Below are positions 1 to 12,524 of a stretch of DNA of 64,000 nt, piece by piece. Source of the stretch: Plantago ovata (Eukaryota > Streptophyta > Magnoliopsida > Lamiales > Plantaginaceae); NCBI GenBank assembly GCA_028274465.1, contig CM051455.1:122423462-122487461 (forward strand). Direction: 5' to 3'. Both the position numbers and the translations under genes were made by a program. Within the stretch, counting starts at the first letter, position 1. Each line of letters starts with the position of its first letter. The notes under the pieces are model-generated. The model was not told where the DNA came from. It worked only from the letters and a program-made list of their open reading frames with translations, and searched no databases.

Positions 1-3000
1 TTTGGTTTTAAGATGGATGAAGGTAGGCTGATTCTGGAGCAGTTAGCAGAGTTTGACAAGATCACAACACACTTGGAGAATGTTGCTCAACTCCCTGCCC
101 AACTCCTATGTGAACTTCAGAGATTCGTTAATGTTTGGTAATGTTGAAGTAACTTCGTATTTGCTACGGGAATCATTGAAGACTAGGGAGTTCCATAAGA
201 AGAAGAATCTGCAGGAAGGTGGACATTCGGCTGAGAGTCTTGCTATGAAGTACCATGGTTCCAAGAAGGGTTCTTCAAGGGAAAGGTTACCAAAGAGAAT
301 ATAAGAAGAAAGAGAGTAAGGGTCTGTTAGAGTTTGTAGAAAAGGTTACCATGGTTCCAAGAAGGGTTCTTCAAGGGAAATGTTACCAAAGGAGAAATAT
401 AAGAAGAAAGAGAGTAAGGGTCTGTTAGAGTTTGTAGAAAAGAGGAAGTGCTATAACTGTCAGAGAAAGGGACATCTAAGAAGGGATTGTCCAGAACCAG
501 ACAACAAGAAGCAACGGCAACCTGCAAGGGGGACAGGAACAGTTGACATAGCACAAGCTACACAATCTTTTGACATCTCAGAGGTACTTACGGTCTCTAC
601 TTCTAATATGGACTTATCCTGGATACTTGATTCTGGGTGCTCTTTTCATATGAGTCCAGTTAAAAAATGGTTTACAAACTTCAAATATGGGAAAGGTGGA
701 ACTGTACTTTTGGGAACAATCAGTCATGCATGGTCAAAGGCATTGGTGATGTTAAGTTGAAGTTGCATGATGGAACTGTTAGATTGTTAACTGGTGTAAG
801 GTACATACCTGATTTGAGAAGGAATCTGATCTCACTTGGTCAATTTGATGCTATGGGATATTCATGGAGCTGTAGTCATGGTGTTCTGCGGGTTATGCAC
901 ACGGTTGAGTCAGGAGTTGAACAAAGATTTGGATCAACGACTCAGACAACTTTGCTGCAAGGTGTTAAGAAGAATGGTCTTTACTATTTGTCTGGTAACA
1001 CGGTAGCTGGAGAAAGTGCAGCAGTTCATGGGAATGACAACACATATCTATGACACAAGAGGCTTGGCCATCTAGGAGAGAAAGGATTGAAAGAACTTAC
1101 CAAGCAGGGATTACTTGGAGGAGACAAGTTCACTAAGTTACCATTCTGTGAGACTTGTGTGATGGGGAAGGCGCACAAGACCAGTTTCAACATAGGAAAG
1201 CATACTACCAAAGCTACCTTGGATTATGTGCATTCAGAATTATGGGGACCATCCAGGACACTCACTCAAGGTGGAGGTAAATATTTCATCTCATTCATAG
1301 ATGATTATTCAAGGAAGATCTGGGTTTATATTCTGAAGTCGAAGGATCAAGCATGTAATTAGTTCAAGGAATGGTTAGCTGAGGTAGAAAATCAATCAGG
1401 AAGATCATTGAAGTATCTCAGAACAGATAATGGATTGGAGTTCTTATCTACTGAGTTTACTAATTTCTGTAAAGAGAATGGTATTACTAGACATAGAACA
1501 GTTGCAGGTACACCACAACAAAATGGAGTTGCAGAATGAATAAATAGAACTCTATTGGAGAGATCTAGGTGTATGATACTGAGTTCTGGGGTAAGCAAAG
1601 ATTTCTGGGGAGAAGCTATGGTTACAGCAGCAATACTCATCAATAAAAGTCCAGCTGTGTCTTTGTATTTTAAGACACCGGATCAAGTGTGGACTGGAAC
1701 AACTAGGGACTATTCACAACTCAAGGTGTTTGGATGCTTGGCATTAGCACATATCAAGTAAGATAAGTTGGAAGCTACTGCGTTGAGGTGTATTTTCACT
1801 GGTTACCCAAAGGGGGTTAAAGGATATAAGCTTTGTTGCATAGAACCTGGAAAGGGGAAGTGTATTATAAGCAGGGATGTTCAGTTCAATGAAGACATAC
1901 TACCTTTGAAGGACAAGCAGGCAACAGTTGAGGCAAAAGTTGAACAAACAGTTGATGCAGAAGTTGGACGAACTGTGAACCCCATGCCCAACTCCGACAC
2001 AACAGATACCAGAATTGAGTTGGAAGAAGAGAGAGTTCACTCTGAGGTGGAGCCCACAGTAGAAGATGATGTTGCAGATGTAGAACCTATATTACCAGTG
2101 AATGGGAAGTCTAGTAGTAGCTCAAAGACAGATGGGGATGATCAACCTGATGATGAAGAAGGTGAAACTTCGAACTATCAGCATACAAGAGATCAAGGAT
2201 ATGCACAAGGAATTTCAGTTGAGGTGGAGTCTCAGGATGAAACTGATATAACACAAGGAGAAGTTGTTTGGGATATGGAGCATGTTGATACACTATGTGT
2301 TGGACAAGCGGTTGAGGCAACCTTGACTGGAACTCCAGAACAACATGTTTATAATCAGGTCCCAGAATACTCAGGTGTTGAATGTGAAGCTCTGGATGAT
2401 GAGTTTCAGGAAGATGTTGGAATGGAAGACATGAGGATAGCTCAGAGAATCTTAGGAATGGATATTTGCAGGGATTCATCGGATGGAATGTTGTTTTCAT
2501 CTCAGTCCAGGTGTCTATTGAAGGTTTTGACCAGGTTCAATATGAAGGATTGTGGAAGTGTGGAAACATCTATGGTGCCAAGGGTACAGTGTCCTGATGA
2601 GCAATGTTCAAAGATTTGGGGGAAGCTAAGTTACATGTCAATAGTATCTTATGGAAGTGCAAACGGAAGGATCTCGTATGTGGATGATAGGTTAAGTGGC
2701 ACAAGGATGATGGGACTGAGGTTCAAGAGAAGCAATGAGTTGCAAAATCCATTGGTTGGATATGTGGATGCAGATTTTGCAGGGAACTTGAATGGAAGGA
2801 AGTCTATCACATGGTATGTGTTCCCTATGTTTGGCACGACACTTAGTTGGAAGGCAAGTCAGTAGTCTGTGGTTGCATTATCTACAACGGAGGCAGAATA
2901 CATGGCTATCACTGAAGGCGTGAAGGAAGCTATCTGGTTGGGTGGATTGTTGAGGGAACTTTGTGTTCAACTTGATCATGTAAATATTTACTGTGACAAT

Positions 3001-3228
3001 CAGAGTGCAATTATGTTGACTAAACATCATGTGTATCATGAAAGGACGAAGCACATTGATGTGAGGTTTTTCTTCATCAGAGATATCATTGCCAAAGGAG
3101 TTGTGAAGATAAAGAAGATTCATACGTTGTTCAATGCTTCAGATGCTATGACTAAAGCGCTTCCAGGGCCAAAGTTCAGGTTTTGCTTGGAACTTGTGGG
3201 TGTCAAGACTTTGAGGGGGTCATCCTAA
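1..3228 (+). pseudogene. copia gag-pol polyprotein relic, RT core deleted
   Basis: Seen in order: a gag CCHC zinc knuckle (CYNCQRKGHLRRDC, 449-490); the aspartic protease motif DSGCSFHMS (about 627-655); the integrase HHCC region and core (about 1050-1760); a very acidic linker (about 1920-2400); the last part of RT (about 2400-2580); and RNase H (about 2750-3200, with STTEAEYMA and the KHIDVRFFFIRD block). The RT palm domain is missing: sequence passes from the acidic linker straight to the RT C-terminus, so the copy cannot reverse transcribe itself. There are in-frame stops near 1052, 1360, 1537, 1759 and 2863 and a frameshift near 700-760. A 96-bp tandem duplication lies just before the zinc knuckle (about 251-442). 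It is an old, dead copy. Confidence 0.88.
251..442 (+). repeat. 96-bp tandem duplication inside the gag relic
   Basis: The block starting ccatggttccaagaagg occurs at 253 and again at 349. The two copies differ by a few substitutions and a small indel. The unit length is divisible by three. Confidence 0.8.
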
Positions 3229-3330
3229 CCGCAGGGATGGAACGGGGAGGCATCTTAACCTTAGAGGTACATGGGGGCGTGTCTTAACCTTAGAGATGCA
3301 AAGGGGTGTGTCCTAACTTCAGGGATACAT
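3219..3330 (+). repeat. Degenerate short repeat after the copia coding region
   Basis: Three to four imperfect units of about 35 bp contain the core cttaaccttagag or cctaac..cagggat. They lie directly after the RNase H reading frame, in the untranslated tail of the element. Confidence 0.6.
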
Positions 3331-3640
3331 AGATCAGTAGTGGAGCAGTGTGGATTGAATGGCGTTGAGCTAAAGGTGTAGAATTGTGGAGTTAATGTTA
3401 TCTCAACAGCAGACACATAGACTGTGGTTCACCTAACGGTTGAACTAACTCTGAAGATAACTTCTGTGACCGACAACAGTCAGGAAAATAAAATTGATTT
3501 CAATAAGGATTCAATACCTATTCGAATTCTCTTTAGTTTTTAGATGCGAATTGTATGCTATATAAATGGATGATTACTGCATGCTCAAACCAGATCTTAG
3601 ACGTTCATTCATAGCTTGAAGACATGTTCGACTACTTCGA

Positions 3641-4643
<1,003 letters not shown>

Positions 4644-4789
4644 TTCCTTTTTTTTTCAAAAAAATATAAATTCTAAATTTATATAAAAACAAAACTTTCG
4701 AAAATCGAATTAATTATAGAATCAATTGCATCCACATAAACTACATAATCACATAACATATATATGTATATACATAATCAATTAACCTC

Positions 4790-4801
4790 GCTCTGATACC
4801 A
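4790..4801 (-). other. tRNA-iMet primer binding site of a minus-strand LTR element
   Basis: gctctgatacca on the plus strand reads tggtatcagagc on the minus strand, the standard plant initiator-Met primer binding site. It lies one base from the LTR edge at 4803. The internal domain that should follow (towards lower coordinates) is lost within about 150 bp. Confidence 0.75.
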
Positions 4802-4802
4802 C

Positions 4803-5924
4803 TGTAAGAAAATATGGTCAGAGTTACCCCTAGGGTACGCAGCGGAATTTTAAAATTTTCTTAACATGCAAGTTAATTGATCATGCATATAGCGTATATA
4901 TATATATCAAACACATTAATCAGAAGACTTACAATACTCCAAAAGCAAGAACAGGTATCAAGTCTTCGTAATAGTTCGGTGAATCTTCTCCTTCGTCGAA
5001 GTCGAAGATATCTGCAATACTTTGATTATCTGCAAGACAATAAAAGTTAGTTTCCAGCTCTTGGAACCTCAACCTTTGTATCCACGGATGAACAACTTAT
5101 CGAAAAGAATGCTAGGATATTCTTTATGTGGCCAAGAAGATGGGGCGGCAATTTTCCTCCCGGTGGGAGTGGGTGCGCGCGGCTAGAGGAGAGGTAGGGG
5201 AGAGCTTTTATTTTCTCTAAGAAAACTGGTAGAAAGAATGATCTTGAATCAACTGTGTTCAACCATGTTAAAAGCTCTCTAATAGTCTACTATATATAGT
5301 AGTCAATAGAAGCCTAAAGAATAATCAATTAGACTTCATAAAGGAATAAGAATCTAATTCTTATCGCACTAGGAAACCAATCCAAGTCTAGATTCATTCC
5401 CAATCAAATTAAAACTCAATCAAGAAAATCTAACTTATCCCTTGACTTCTAATAGAGGAAGGAGTCGAACTCCTTCCCCTACTACTACTGCTGGTCGTGC
5501 GCGCAAGGGAGTTCAGGTGGGTCCCGATTTTGGGACCCACTTATAATTCTAAGGCAATTCAAACTCCAAGTAGATTTTGCCCATGTGCATATATTAATTC
5601 TAAATTAATATATCCTTTCAAATCAAACCTCTATTATATTTCTAAAATATAATCTTTAATTGTATTTACATAAAATACAATTAATTAGCCAATCAATTAA
5701 CCATTCCAAATCATTAACTGAGCCACAAATTATTATAATTAATTCCAAATCAATTATAATTCATCAATCACAATTAATTCTAAATTAATTGCGATTCCAT
5801 CTTCAAGGATATTCGGATAAGCTGAATCACCACATAGTGTGACCCATAGGGCCTCATTGTATTAAGCAAGTCCTAGAGTAGGCAAAATGGAATTTCTAGA
5901 CGGTTCCATTGCAATATTAATACA
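4803..5924 (-). mobile_element. LTR of a minus-strand retrotransposon, probably copia
   Basis: On the minus strand the LTR ends in ..cttaca next to the primer site. The outer end is probably near 5924 (..aatattaataca on plus), giving tg..ca borders and about 1.1 kb. A TATA-like sequence (ctatatatag, about 5288-5297, minus) is in a suitable place for the LTR promoter. No second LTR or coding domain is visible. The inner border is well placed; the outer border is an estimate. Confidence 0.55.
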
Positions 5925-6052
5925 TGAGGACGTTTGAGAGGTTTCTCAAAGCAAACCCTTTCGTTGTGAAGTCTGTTGCGCTCAACGCGGCGATGGTAAC
6001 GTCCCTTCATCTGACTGACTCGAATGCATCTAGGATCGATGAAGTGTCTATC

Positions 6053-6260
<208 letters not shown>

Positions 6261-7338
6261 TTATCGTATATTATAGGTGCTAGCTAGATAATTTGTTTCT
6301 TGTGATTGGTTAGTGACTTGTAATAGCGGATTGTGATAATATAGTGAAGCTGGTTGATCTCCGTGGACGTAGGTTATTCAGAACCGAACCACGTTAAATC
6401 TTGTGTTCTTTCTTTCTTACGTTCTTGCTCTGTTTTGTGTGGTTGTTGCGTTGGTTGTGTGTTTGATTTGGTGCAGAAGGTTTTTGGTGGTTTAGTTGTT
6501 ATTGTGAGCTTTGTGATTAGGTAGAATCGACTATTGTTGATACGAACTCAACAACTTTGTATTGGCTAGTTGGATGCTTGTTAGTGGCTTATAGTTATTG
6601 ATCACCGGATCTATGTTTGTCCGTAATTAGCTTTTGAAATAATTAAGAAAGTATACGTTCTTGTTTTAAAAAATATAAACTACTGTATCTAAAAATGCGA
6701 TGAACGGTGCATATATTCTATCCCGCTTTTTCGTGTCCCATCTCATGTCCCACTGTTATTTCTCTAGACTAACTTATTTAATTATACATGAGTTAACTCA
6801 GTAAAATAATTCCTCAACTAAACCATCTCTAACTCCTCTTAATAATTAGGAAAAGAATAACTTGATGAAAGGCTTATATAGTTTTTGTTGTTACATTTTA
6901 CTAGTTACTCTTTTGGACTTCATATTTATCATGATCAGTATACTTGTTTGTTTTATTACTTTTGTTTAAAGTAATGAACGTGGGTAACAATGGGATTAAT
7001 GAGCAAAAACCTGATCAAGACCTTGTGTACCTGCTTCTTTTAAGAAAAAAAGAAGTAAACCGATAGTATAACTAAGGAATATTATTTACTCTAGTTAGCT
7101 AGTTAATTCATGTGTAATTAAGTAATTAATTATTTTAGGTAAGTAAAAATTGAATGCCACATGTCACGTGTAGGAGAGTGAGACATGAAATGGTATACGA
7201 AAAATTGGGACATAAAACCTTGTTGAGTTGAAAATTTGAGATATAGGATAGAATGATATCGAAAATAACACGGACAATATAAAAAACAACCATTGAAAAA
7301 GTAGTACTAAAAACGGAAAAAAAAATTGGGAAGTACAA
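6261..7338. other. Gene-free AT-rich stretch
   Basis: I see no coding frame with family features, no RNA gene and no clear transposon ends here. It separates the microsatellite from the 3' end of the GDSL gene. Confidence 0.6.
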
Positions 7339-7526
7339 TAGTGGGCGGGCGGACCAAGATTAGAGGTTTGGGAGGGGTGGGGGAATTATATATGCATGAT
7401 TTTTTAAAATTTGGCGCAGGGGGCGAAATCTAAAAACTCATAAATTATACCTATAAAACACTTGAACAATCGTAAATACTACATATAAAAAAATTCAAAA
7501 TTTTAGGGCCCAGGTCCGCCCCTACT
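7339..7526. mobile_element. Possible small MITE at the 3' end of the GDSL gene
   Basis: The left side reads gtgggcgggcggacc and the right side ggtccgccccta, forming inverted ends of about 12-15 bp around AT-rich filler with aaaattt-type sequence. The right end lies only a few bases beyond the stop codon of the GDSL gene (7531), so this element would form most of that gene's 3' UTR. No convincing target duplication was found. Confidence 0.4.
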
Positions 7527-7530
7527 CATT

Positions 7531-9750
7531 TTATGTTGTGTTATTATTTGATGTAGATATCATATTGGATATCTCATCATATATGCCAACTGCTGATATC
7601 CTGTTAAAAAACTGCGTTGGATGGAAGTCATCATAGAACAAATGGAAGTCCCTATTAGTGCATGTAGTTTTCTGTTGATCGCACTGCCCGTATCCATCAT
7701 CCGTTATATTGCAGCACGGTTGACCAAATACTAGACCTGGAAAGAAAAACAAACCAACTAGCACATCAGCTATCAATTCGACATTCACCTAACACCCTTG
7801 TTGTGTTTAAAACTACAGAGCCTGAACTTACCTACAATACCAAATATTTCCGTAGGGCTTCCAGTCGTCGAGGTTAGATACTCAAATTTTGCATCGGTCA
7901 TATTTGTGTTAAGCTCGTCGACCAAGGGCTTTAACTTATCGTTGAATAATGTGACAGCGCTGTTAATTGTGTCAACACAGGGTGAAACACTCTTGTATTT
8001 GTCGTTTCGAAGGGGATGCAACCTATTGGACCTAGTCCAGCAACTGCTATATTCCTCGCCCCATAATAGTACAATGTCTGTAACACCAAGATGTAGAATG
8101 TTTGTTAGAGTATCAATTGCAAAAGTTGGTCAATTATCATATCAATTATCATGGATTCATAATATATGTATGATTTCTACATGGAAGGGAAAATTGTATA
8201 TTTGGTCCCTCAACTCGAAGTCCCCTTCGAATTTGGTCCCAAGTGATTTTTAAAAATGCAAATACGGTCCCTCCACACGCCTATACACGAATTAGGATGA
8301 ATTAAGACGCATTAGGAAGAATTGGGGCGAATTTGAAAAATGACATGGACGATGAATTGGATAATAATTTTAAAAAATTAAAAAAAAAAACAAAAGTTAA
8401 ACTAGAGCTCCAGATCGGAGCTTTTCCAATCTGGAGTTGTCTGCTTCGTCTGGAGCAGAGAGCTGCTCTGTAAAAGCTCCAGATCGGAGCTTCAAAAGCC
8501 CGATCTGGAGCTTCCCTCCGCCATGAGAGCTTATAAAAGCTCCGATCTGGAGCTTTCATGGGAGATTTTAAAAGCTCCAGATCGGAGCTTTTAAAAGTTC
8601 CGATGTGGAGCTTCCATGGCGGAGCTTTTACAGCTCCGCCGTGGATTCCGTCCATGGACGGTAGTTGCAGGAAAAAAACTATTTTTTCTTTATTTTATTG
8701 TTTCCTCTTCATTTTTTTTTCTTTTCTTTTACTTCATTTTATTTCCACATCATATGCCAGATACACAAATACGTATATATACACACCTTTATACGCTAAG
8801 GACTAAATTTGCATATTTTATGACGAAGTTCGAGGGAACTACGAGTTGAGGGACAAAAATGCAAATTTCCCGATTTCTACAAATATTTTGAAATAATTTA
8901 TGCAAAGAAAATTAGAAAGTGTGCATGTACATACAAACCTTAATCTGCTGGGAGTATCGTTGAATCAAGAGTGTTGCATAATCATCTGGTGTATATATTT
9001 GACTCGTATTAGGGTAGAACTCTGGTAAAAAGTAGTTGTTGATGTAATCGTTGCTTCCAATTACAACCAAGTAGAAACATTTTCCGAGATGCTCTTTGGT
9101 TGCAGTCTCATTTCCAAGCTGTTCAGTAATGCGGTTTATTGTGACATTGTGATTTTCCAACTGTTTGTCCAGGTAGATCCGTTCACCCTGTAGAATTCAA
9201 ACCTAGAAAATCAGAATGAATGATTCCAATTGGAAAATTTCATATGAGAAACACCAAAGTTACCAGATGTTGTCCAGACTCATCAAGAATTCCTGCTGAT
9301 CCAGAAGCGTAATTCACGCCTTTGATTATGTCCGTCCCTTGAGCCGTTGCAAAGGGTGGAATGAAATTTTCGAAACCAAGCAGTTGAGCTTCAATGATCA
9401 GACAATATGTAAGACACAATCCACCATATACGTACACAAGCATAGACACTTTGTAACAAAGACCAATCCATTATAAAAGAGAATACCGTACAAAGGAAAT
9501 CCGCGGTAGTTAGGCCATTGGTAAATCTTCCGGTGGGCACACCTTGAGGAAAATCAACGCCATACGGTTCATAGTTCGCCTTGGCTCGTGTTGCAAGTTC
9601 GTTATTGTTGCCACTATCGACTAAGGAGTCCCCGAAAATGAAGAAACAAGGGACTTGAGAGGCTGCATTATTTAGTGTTGGCTTTAAAAGAAGAAGAAAC
9701 AGGAGAGAAAACAAGAAACTTAGGCCTCTCTTGTTAACAAGCATGAACAT
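7531..9750 (-). CDS. GDSL esterase/lipase, five exons, one apparent frameshift
   Basis: Exons (minus): 9750-9492, 9388-9264, 9187-8939, 8077-7832 and 7736-7531, all with GT-AG borders. About 361 residues, normal for plant GDSL lipases. The N-terminus is a hydrophobic signal peptide (residues 1-31), implying secretion. The nucleophile block [13 protein letters not shown] places Ser at residue 42. Block III appears as [10 protein letters not shown], and the C-terminal Asp/His pair as DDFHPT. These enzymes hydrolyse ester bonds of lipids, cutin or acetylated polymers; the substrate cannot be told. Oddities: exon 4 changes frame by one base at about 8012-8015, in a run of four G (plus strand). 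The family reading is clear before and after, so this is either a real 1-bp deletion that kills the gene or a homopolymer sequencing error. Intron 3 contains a 691-bp MULE-like element. Family call certain; functionality uncertain. Confidence 0.88.
8181..8871. mobile_element. Non-autonomous MULE-like element with perfect 9-bp target duplication
   Basis: gatttctac occurs at 8172-8180 and again at 8872-8880, directly flanking the element. A 9-bp duplication is the MULE hallmark. The inverted ends read gggaaaattgtatatttgg (from 8187) against gggaaatttgcatttttgtc (right end, reverse complement), both followed by tccctcaactcg. Six extra bases (atggaa) lie outside the left repeat. The interior (8405-8650) is an array of palindromic agctccagatcggagct-type units. 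It has no coding capacity and lies in intron 3 of the GDSL gene. Confidence 0.85.
8405..8650. repeat. Array of 17-bp palindromes, agctcc-gatc-ggagct type
   Basis: About seven copies of agctcc(a)gatc(t)ggagct or close variants, in both orientations, are spaced by aaaagcttttaaaag-like linkers. Each copy is itself close to palindromic, and neighbouring copies can pair with each other. The motif ccgatctggagct also occurs in the centre of the element at 3749-4517. Confidence 0.85.
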
Positions 9751-9839
9751 TTTGAATGTTAAGAGATATGTGAATTAGGCCGAGTACGTGTGAAGTTTGT
9801 TTCTTCGTCACAAGAAGTAGAAGGAAAATGCATTAATAT

Positions 9840-10268
9840 AGGAAGGAATGTGAATGTACTATATTATTGTTTACATATCATCATTGACTAATAATGGAGG
9901 AATGGAATTGTATCATTAATATTCTACTTCTGTTTCCATCATACAAGTTGGTTGGTTGACATCGAAGCTCATTTGTAATCATCTTGATTGATTAATACAT
10001 TTTTCCTGTTAAAAAAAAAATATATATATATATACAAGTTGGTTGGTTAACATCTAAGCTCTTTAACAAATCAATAAGAATACGTCATGGACAAGTCATT
10101 GACAATATAATACTTCTTGTTGTATATGATCTTGTATTAATTTGTTCTTTATGTTTATGGAATGCTCAAGGTTATAGCCAACCTAATAATAAGTCAGAAG
10201 CTTGGGTGACTATAATATTATTTATTGCACTATAAAAATCGCATTATTGGTATTGGTATTGCAATATA
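9840..10268. other. Upstream region of the GDSL gene, no other gene
   Basis: AT-rich sequence 5' of the GDSL start codon. A short direct repeat, tacaagttggttggtt, occurs near 9943 and 10033. No coding or RNA feature was seen. Confidence 0.5.
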
Positions 10269-10851
10269 TAGAACTGGCAAACGGGTCAATCGGGTCGGAT
10301 TCGGATCGGATGATTTCGGGTGAGTAAGTTTATTTCGGGTGATTTCGGATCGGTTCGGATTCGAATGTGTTCGGATTTCAGGTTTTAATCAGATTCGAGT
10401 GTTATTCGGATTATAAATTTCAAAACATTTTCGGATCGGGTCAATTTCAGATCGGGTCAATTCGGATCGGACCAATTCAGACTCAGTGTTGATTGAATAT
10501 TTAAATGCAATTTTATTTTTATAATGAAAATTTATGAAATATTACAACTTTAGAATCTTTATTATAAGTTAGTTATATATGAAATATATATTTTAAATCA
10601 AAATAATTATGTATTCCCTATAAATTTAATTCAGGTCATTTCGGATTGAAAGAGTTTGGATCACATTTAATTCGGATCGGGTGAATTTCGAATTGAATTT
10701 ATTCGGAAGATTTCGGATAAAAAAAATTGGGTGCTTTCGGATCGGGTTTCGGGTCAAAGTTCGGATGTTTGACCACAAATTTTCGGGTGAGACTTGAGGT
10801 TCGGATCGAACCGGATCGGATTTCGGATTCGGATGGCTTTTGCCAGGTCTA
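10269..10851. mobile_element. hAT-type MITE with 8-bp target duplication
   Basis: The ends are tagaactggcaaa (left) and tagacctggcaaa (right, reverse complement), 12 of 13 identical. They are flanked by the direct repeat gcaatata at 10261-10268 and 10852-10859. An 8-bp duplication and short ends starting with TAG are typical of hAT elements. The 583-bp interior is filled with tcggat(cggg) and cgggtcgg repeats around an AT-rich centre and encodes no protein. Confidence 0.88.
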
Positions 10852-11506
10852 GCAATATACAGTAACGACCTGATTTAAAATAGTTTGAAACTATTATTCA
10901 TACCAATAATACTAATAATGTGAACTTTCTATTTGAGGGGAATCAATTTATAATAACTTCAAATTTAAATGTGTGTTTGCGGATATACATATATTGTTGG
11001 TATATGCAGGGCCAGCATATCATTCGAAAAACAGTTCACCATTAGATATGTCGGCGTTCCACTCACATCAAACTTCATTATGCTCTTCATTTGCAACTCT
11101 CATACTCTATCTTACCCGAATTTTCCTTTTCTTTTCTCATTTCTTTTTAAACTACTTTATTCTTTGTTTCATTTCTTTTAAAACATTATACTTCATACTA
11201 TTATTTAAATATCATTAATTAATTAAAATAACATAAAACTAAATGACATAAAATTTCATACTTCATATTATTTAAATGTTATTTTCTATTAGTTTCAAAT
11301 ATTTTAAATTTTATAACTGATATTTCAATATAATTTATCAATAGTGAAATGTATGAAAAATAAATAATAAAATATAAAGAAAAAGGAAATTAAAAGATAA
11401 AAAATAAAAATATAAAACAAGGAAACATAAAAATAAAAATAGTAAAAGGATAAAATAATAAAAAATAAAAAGAAAAAGTAAAAAGAAAAAAAATAATAAA
11501 AAACAT
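10852..11506. other. Gene-free AT-rich stretch
   Basis: Low-complexity AT-rich sequence, with an A/T-only run from about 11340 to 11500. No gene, RNA or transposon border was recognised. Confidence 0.5.
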
Positions 11507-11568
11507 AACTAACGCGTTTGCTAGTGGCAAACGCGTTAGTTTATCTAGCAAACGCGTTAGTTTATCTA
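11507..11568. repeat. Hairpin with MluI-like cores plus tandem copy
   Basis: aactaacgcgtttgc (11507-11521), a 5-nt loop, then its exact reverse complement (11527-11541). The right arm is then repeated in tandem with a 21-bp period (11527-11547 and 11548-11568). The acgcgt core appears three times within about 50 bp of very AT-rich DNA. Confidence 0.85.
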
Positions 11569-11869
11569 AGGCAAGTTTGATGGATGGAGAAAGATGGTAT
11601 GGCAATCAAACATTTTCACAAACCCCATCTAACCTGGGATGGAGCTAGTTTTAATCGCATTCACCAAAAGGGTTGGCCAAACCAGGTATACTTTACTTGT
11701 TCAAGAGTTGCAGACCTAAGAGCTTCTCAAATATATGTAGACATGAGATAGATTGAAGATTACCCTTTACCATTGAGGTGAGTCAAATATTTATATTTGA
11801 GAATGTTCTTTCATATGAGCGTCAAGTGTCCGTTTAGAATCACATCACACCGGTCAAAGAAGACCATGG

Positions 11870-12075
11870 GCCTTTAAAACAGATGATTCTAGGACATATC
11901 CTTGTGGGACGAATCCTTCTATGTCAGATTCTTCTAAAACAGATGCTTCTAGGACAGATTGATGCCAACATGTTGATCTTTGTAGGACGGATCCCTCTGT
12001 GACAGATCCTTGTAGGACAGATCGTTTCATGATGACTCCTTCTACGACAGATCCTTCATGGAATTCTAGGGCATA
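11870..12075. repeat. Degenerate minisatellite, gacagatccttctagga type
   Basis: About ten imperfect units of 15-20 bp with the core gacagat(t/c)c.tct.(t)agga. No open frame of interest. Confidence 0.65.
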
Positions 12076-12276
12076 TTAATGCCAGCAAGTTGATCGTTAT
12101 AAGATAGATCCTTAGTTCATGGTCCTTAATCCATCCTAAATCGATTCTCAATCTGGAACATATTGTAGTTTCATCAAATTAATAACCAAATGAAGCTTAT
12201 TTAAACCCAAGCTATGTCAAGTTAAAAAGACCAAACACATCACAATCAAGCAAAGATGTCCAACGTAATGAAATCT

Positions 12277-12524
12277 ATTACTTTCTCCATCCGAATTAAA
12301 TTTTCCATTTGATTTGCTACTGGCTATAACTCCTTTTAAACTCTATTTGACCTCGAATTAGTTCTAAATTATACCGGAAAAGTAACTTTAAAATTTATAT
12401 TATGAAAATATAAGATTTTACTTTTATAATATAAGTTCAAGAAATATTTTTCAGTACGATTGAAGTTTAATTCGAGATCAAACAGAGTTTTGAAAAAGTC
12501 AACAAGATATACCGTAGTAATATA
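12277..12524. mobile_element. Stowaway-like MITE, right end degraded
   Basis: The left end attactttctccatcc resembles the Stowaway terminus. Internal blocks (tatattatgaaaatataaga, tataatataagttca, gagatcaaacagagttttgaaaaagtcaac) match the element at 52241-52502 almost in register. The right end is lost or merges with the next MITE at 12525. Confidence 0.65.

Larger units (their letters stand above)
1..3640 (+). mobile_element. Degenerate Ty1-copia LTR retrotransposon, 5' end outside the window
   Basis: The gag-pol relic (1-3228) is followed by about 400 bp of untranslated or LTR sequence that runs into a (TA)n tract. Domain order is gag, protease, integrase, reverse transcriptase remnant, RNase H, which is the Ty1-copia order. 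No 5' LTR or primer site is visible, because the copy is cut by the window edge. The right end is not resolved: a TATA-like box (tatataaat, about 3560) suggests that 3480-3640 is part of the 3' LTR, but there is no second LTR to compare. Confidence 0.85.

Noticed and set aside
2676..2687. YVDD in the copia relic as an RT active site
   Set aside because: It lies after the end of RT, in the linker to RNase H, and the surrounding RT palm blocks are absent, so it is coincidental.
11507..11568. CRISPR-like or rho-independent terminator reading of the hairpin repeat
   Set aside because: The window is plant nuclear DNA, and the repeat has two units without spacer structure.
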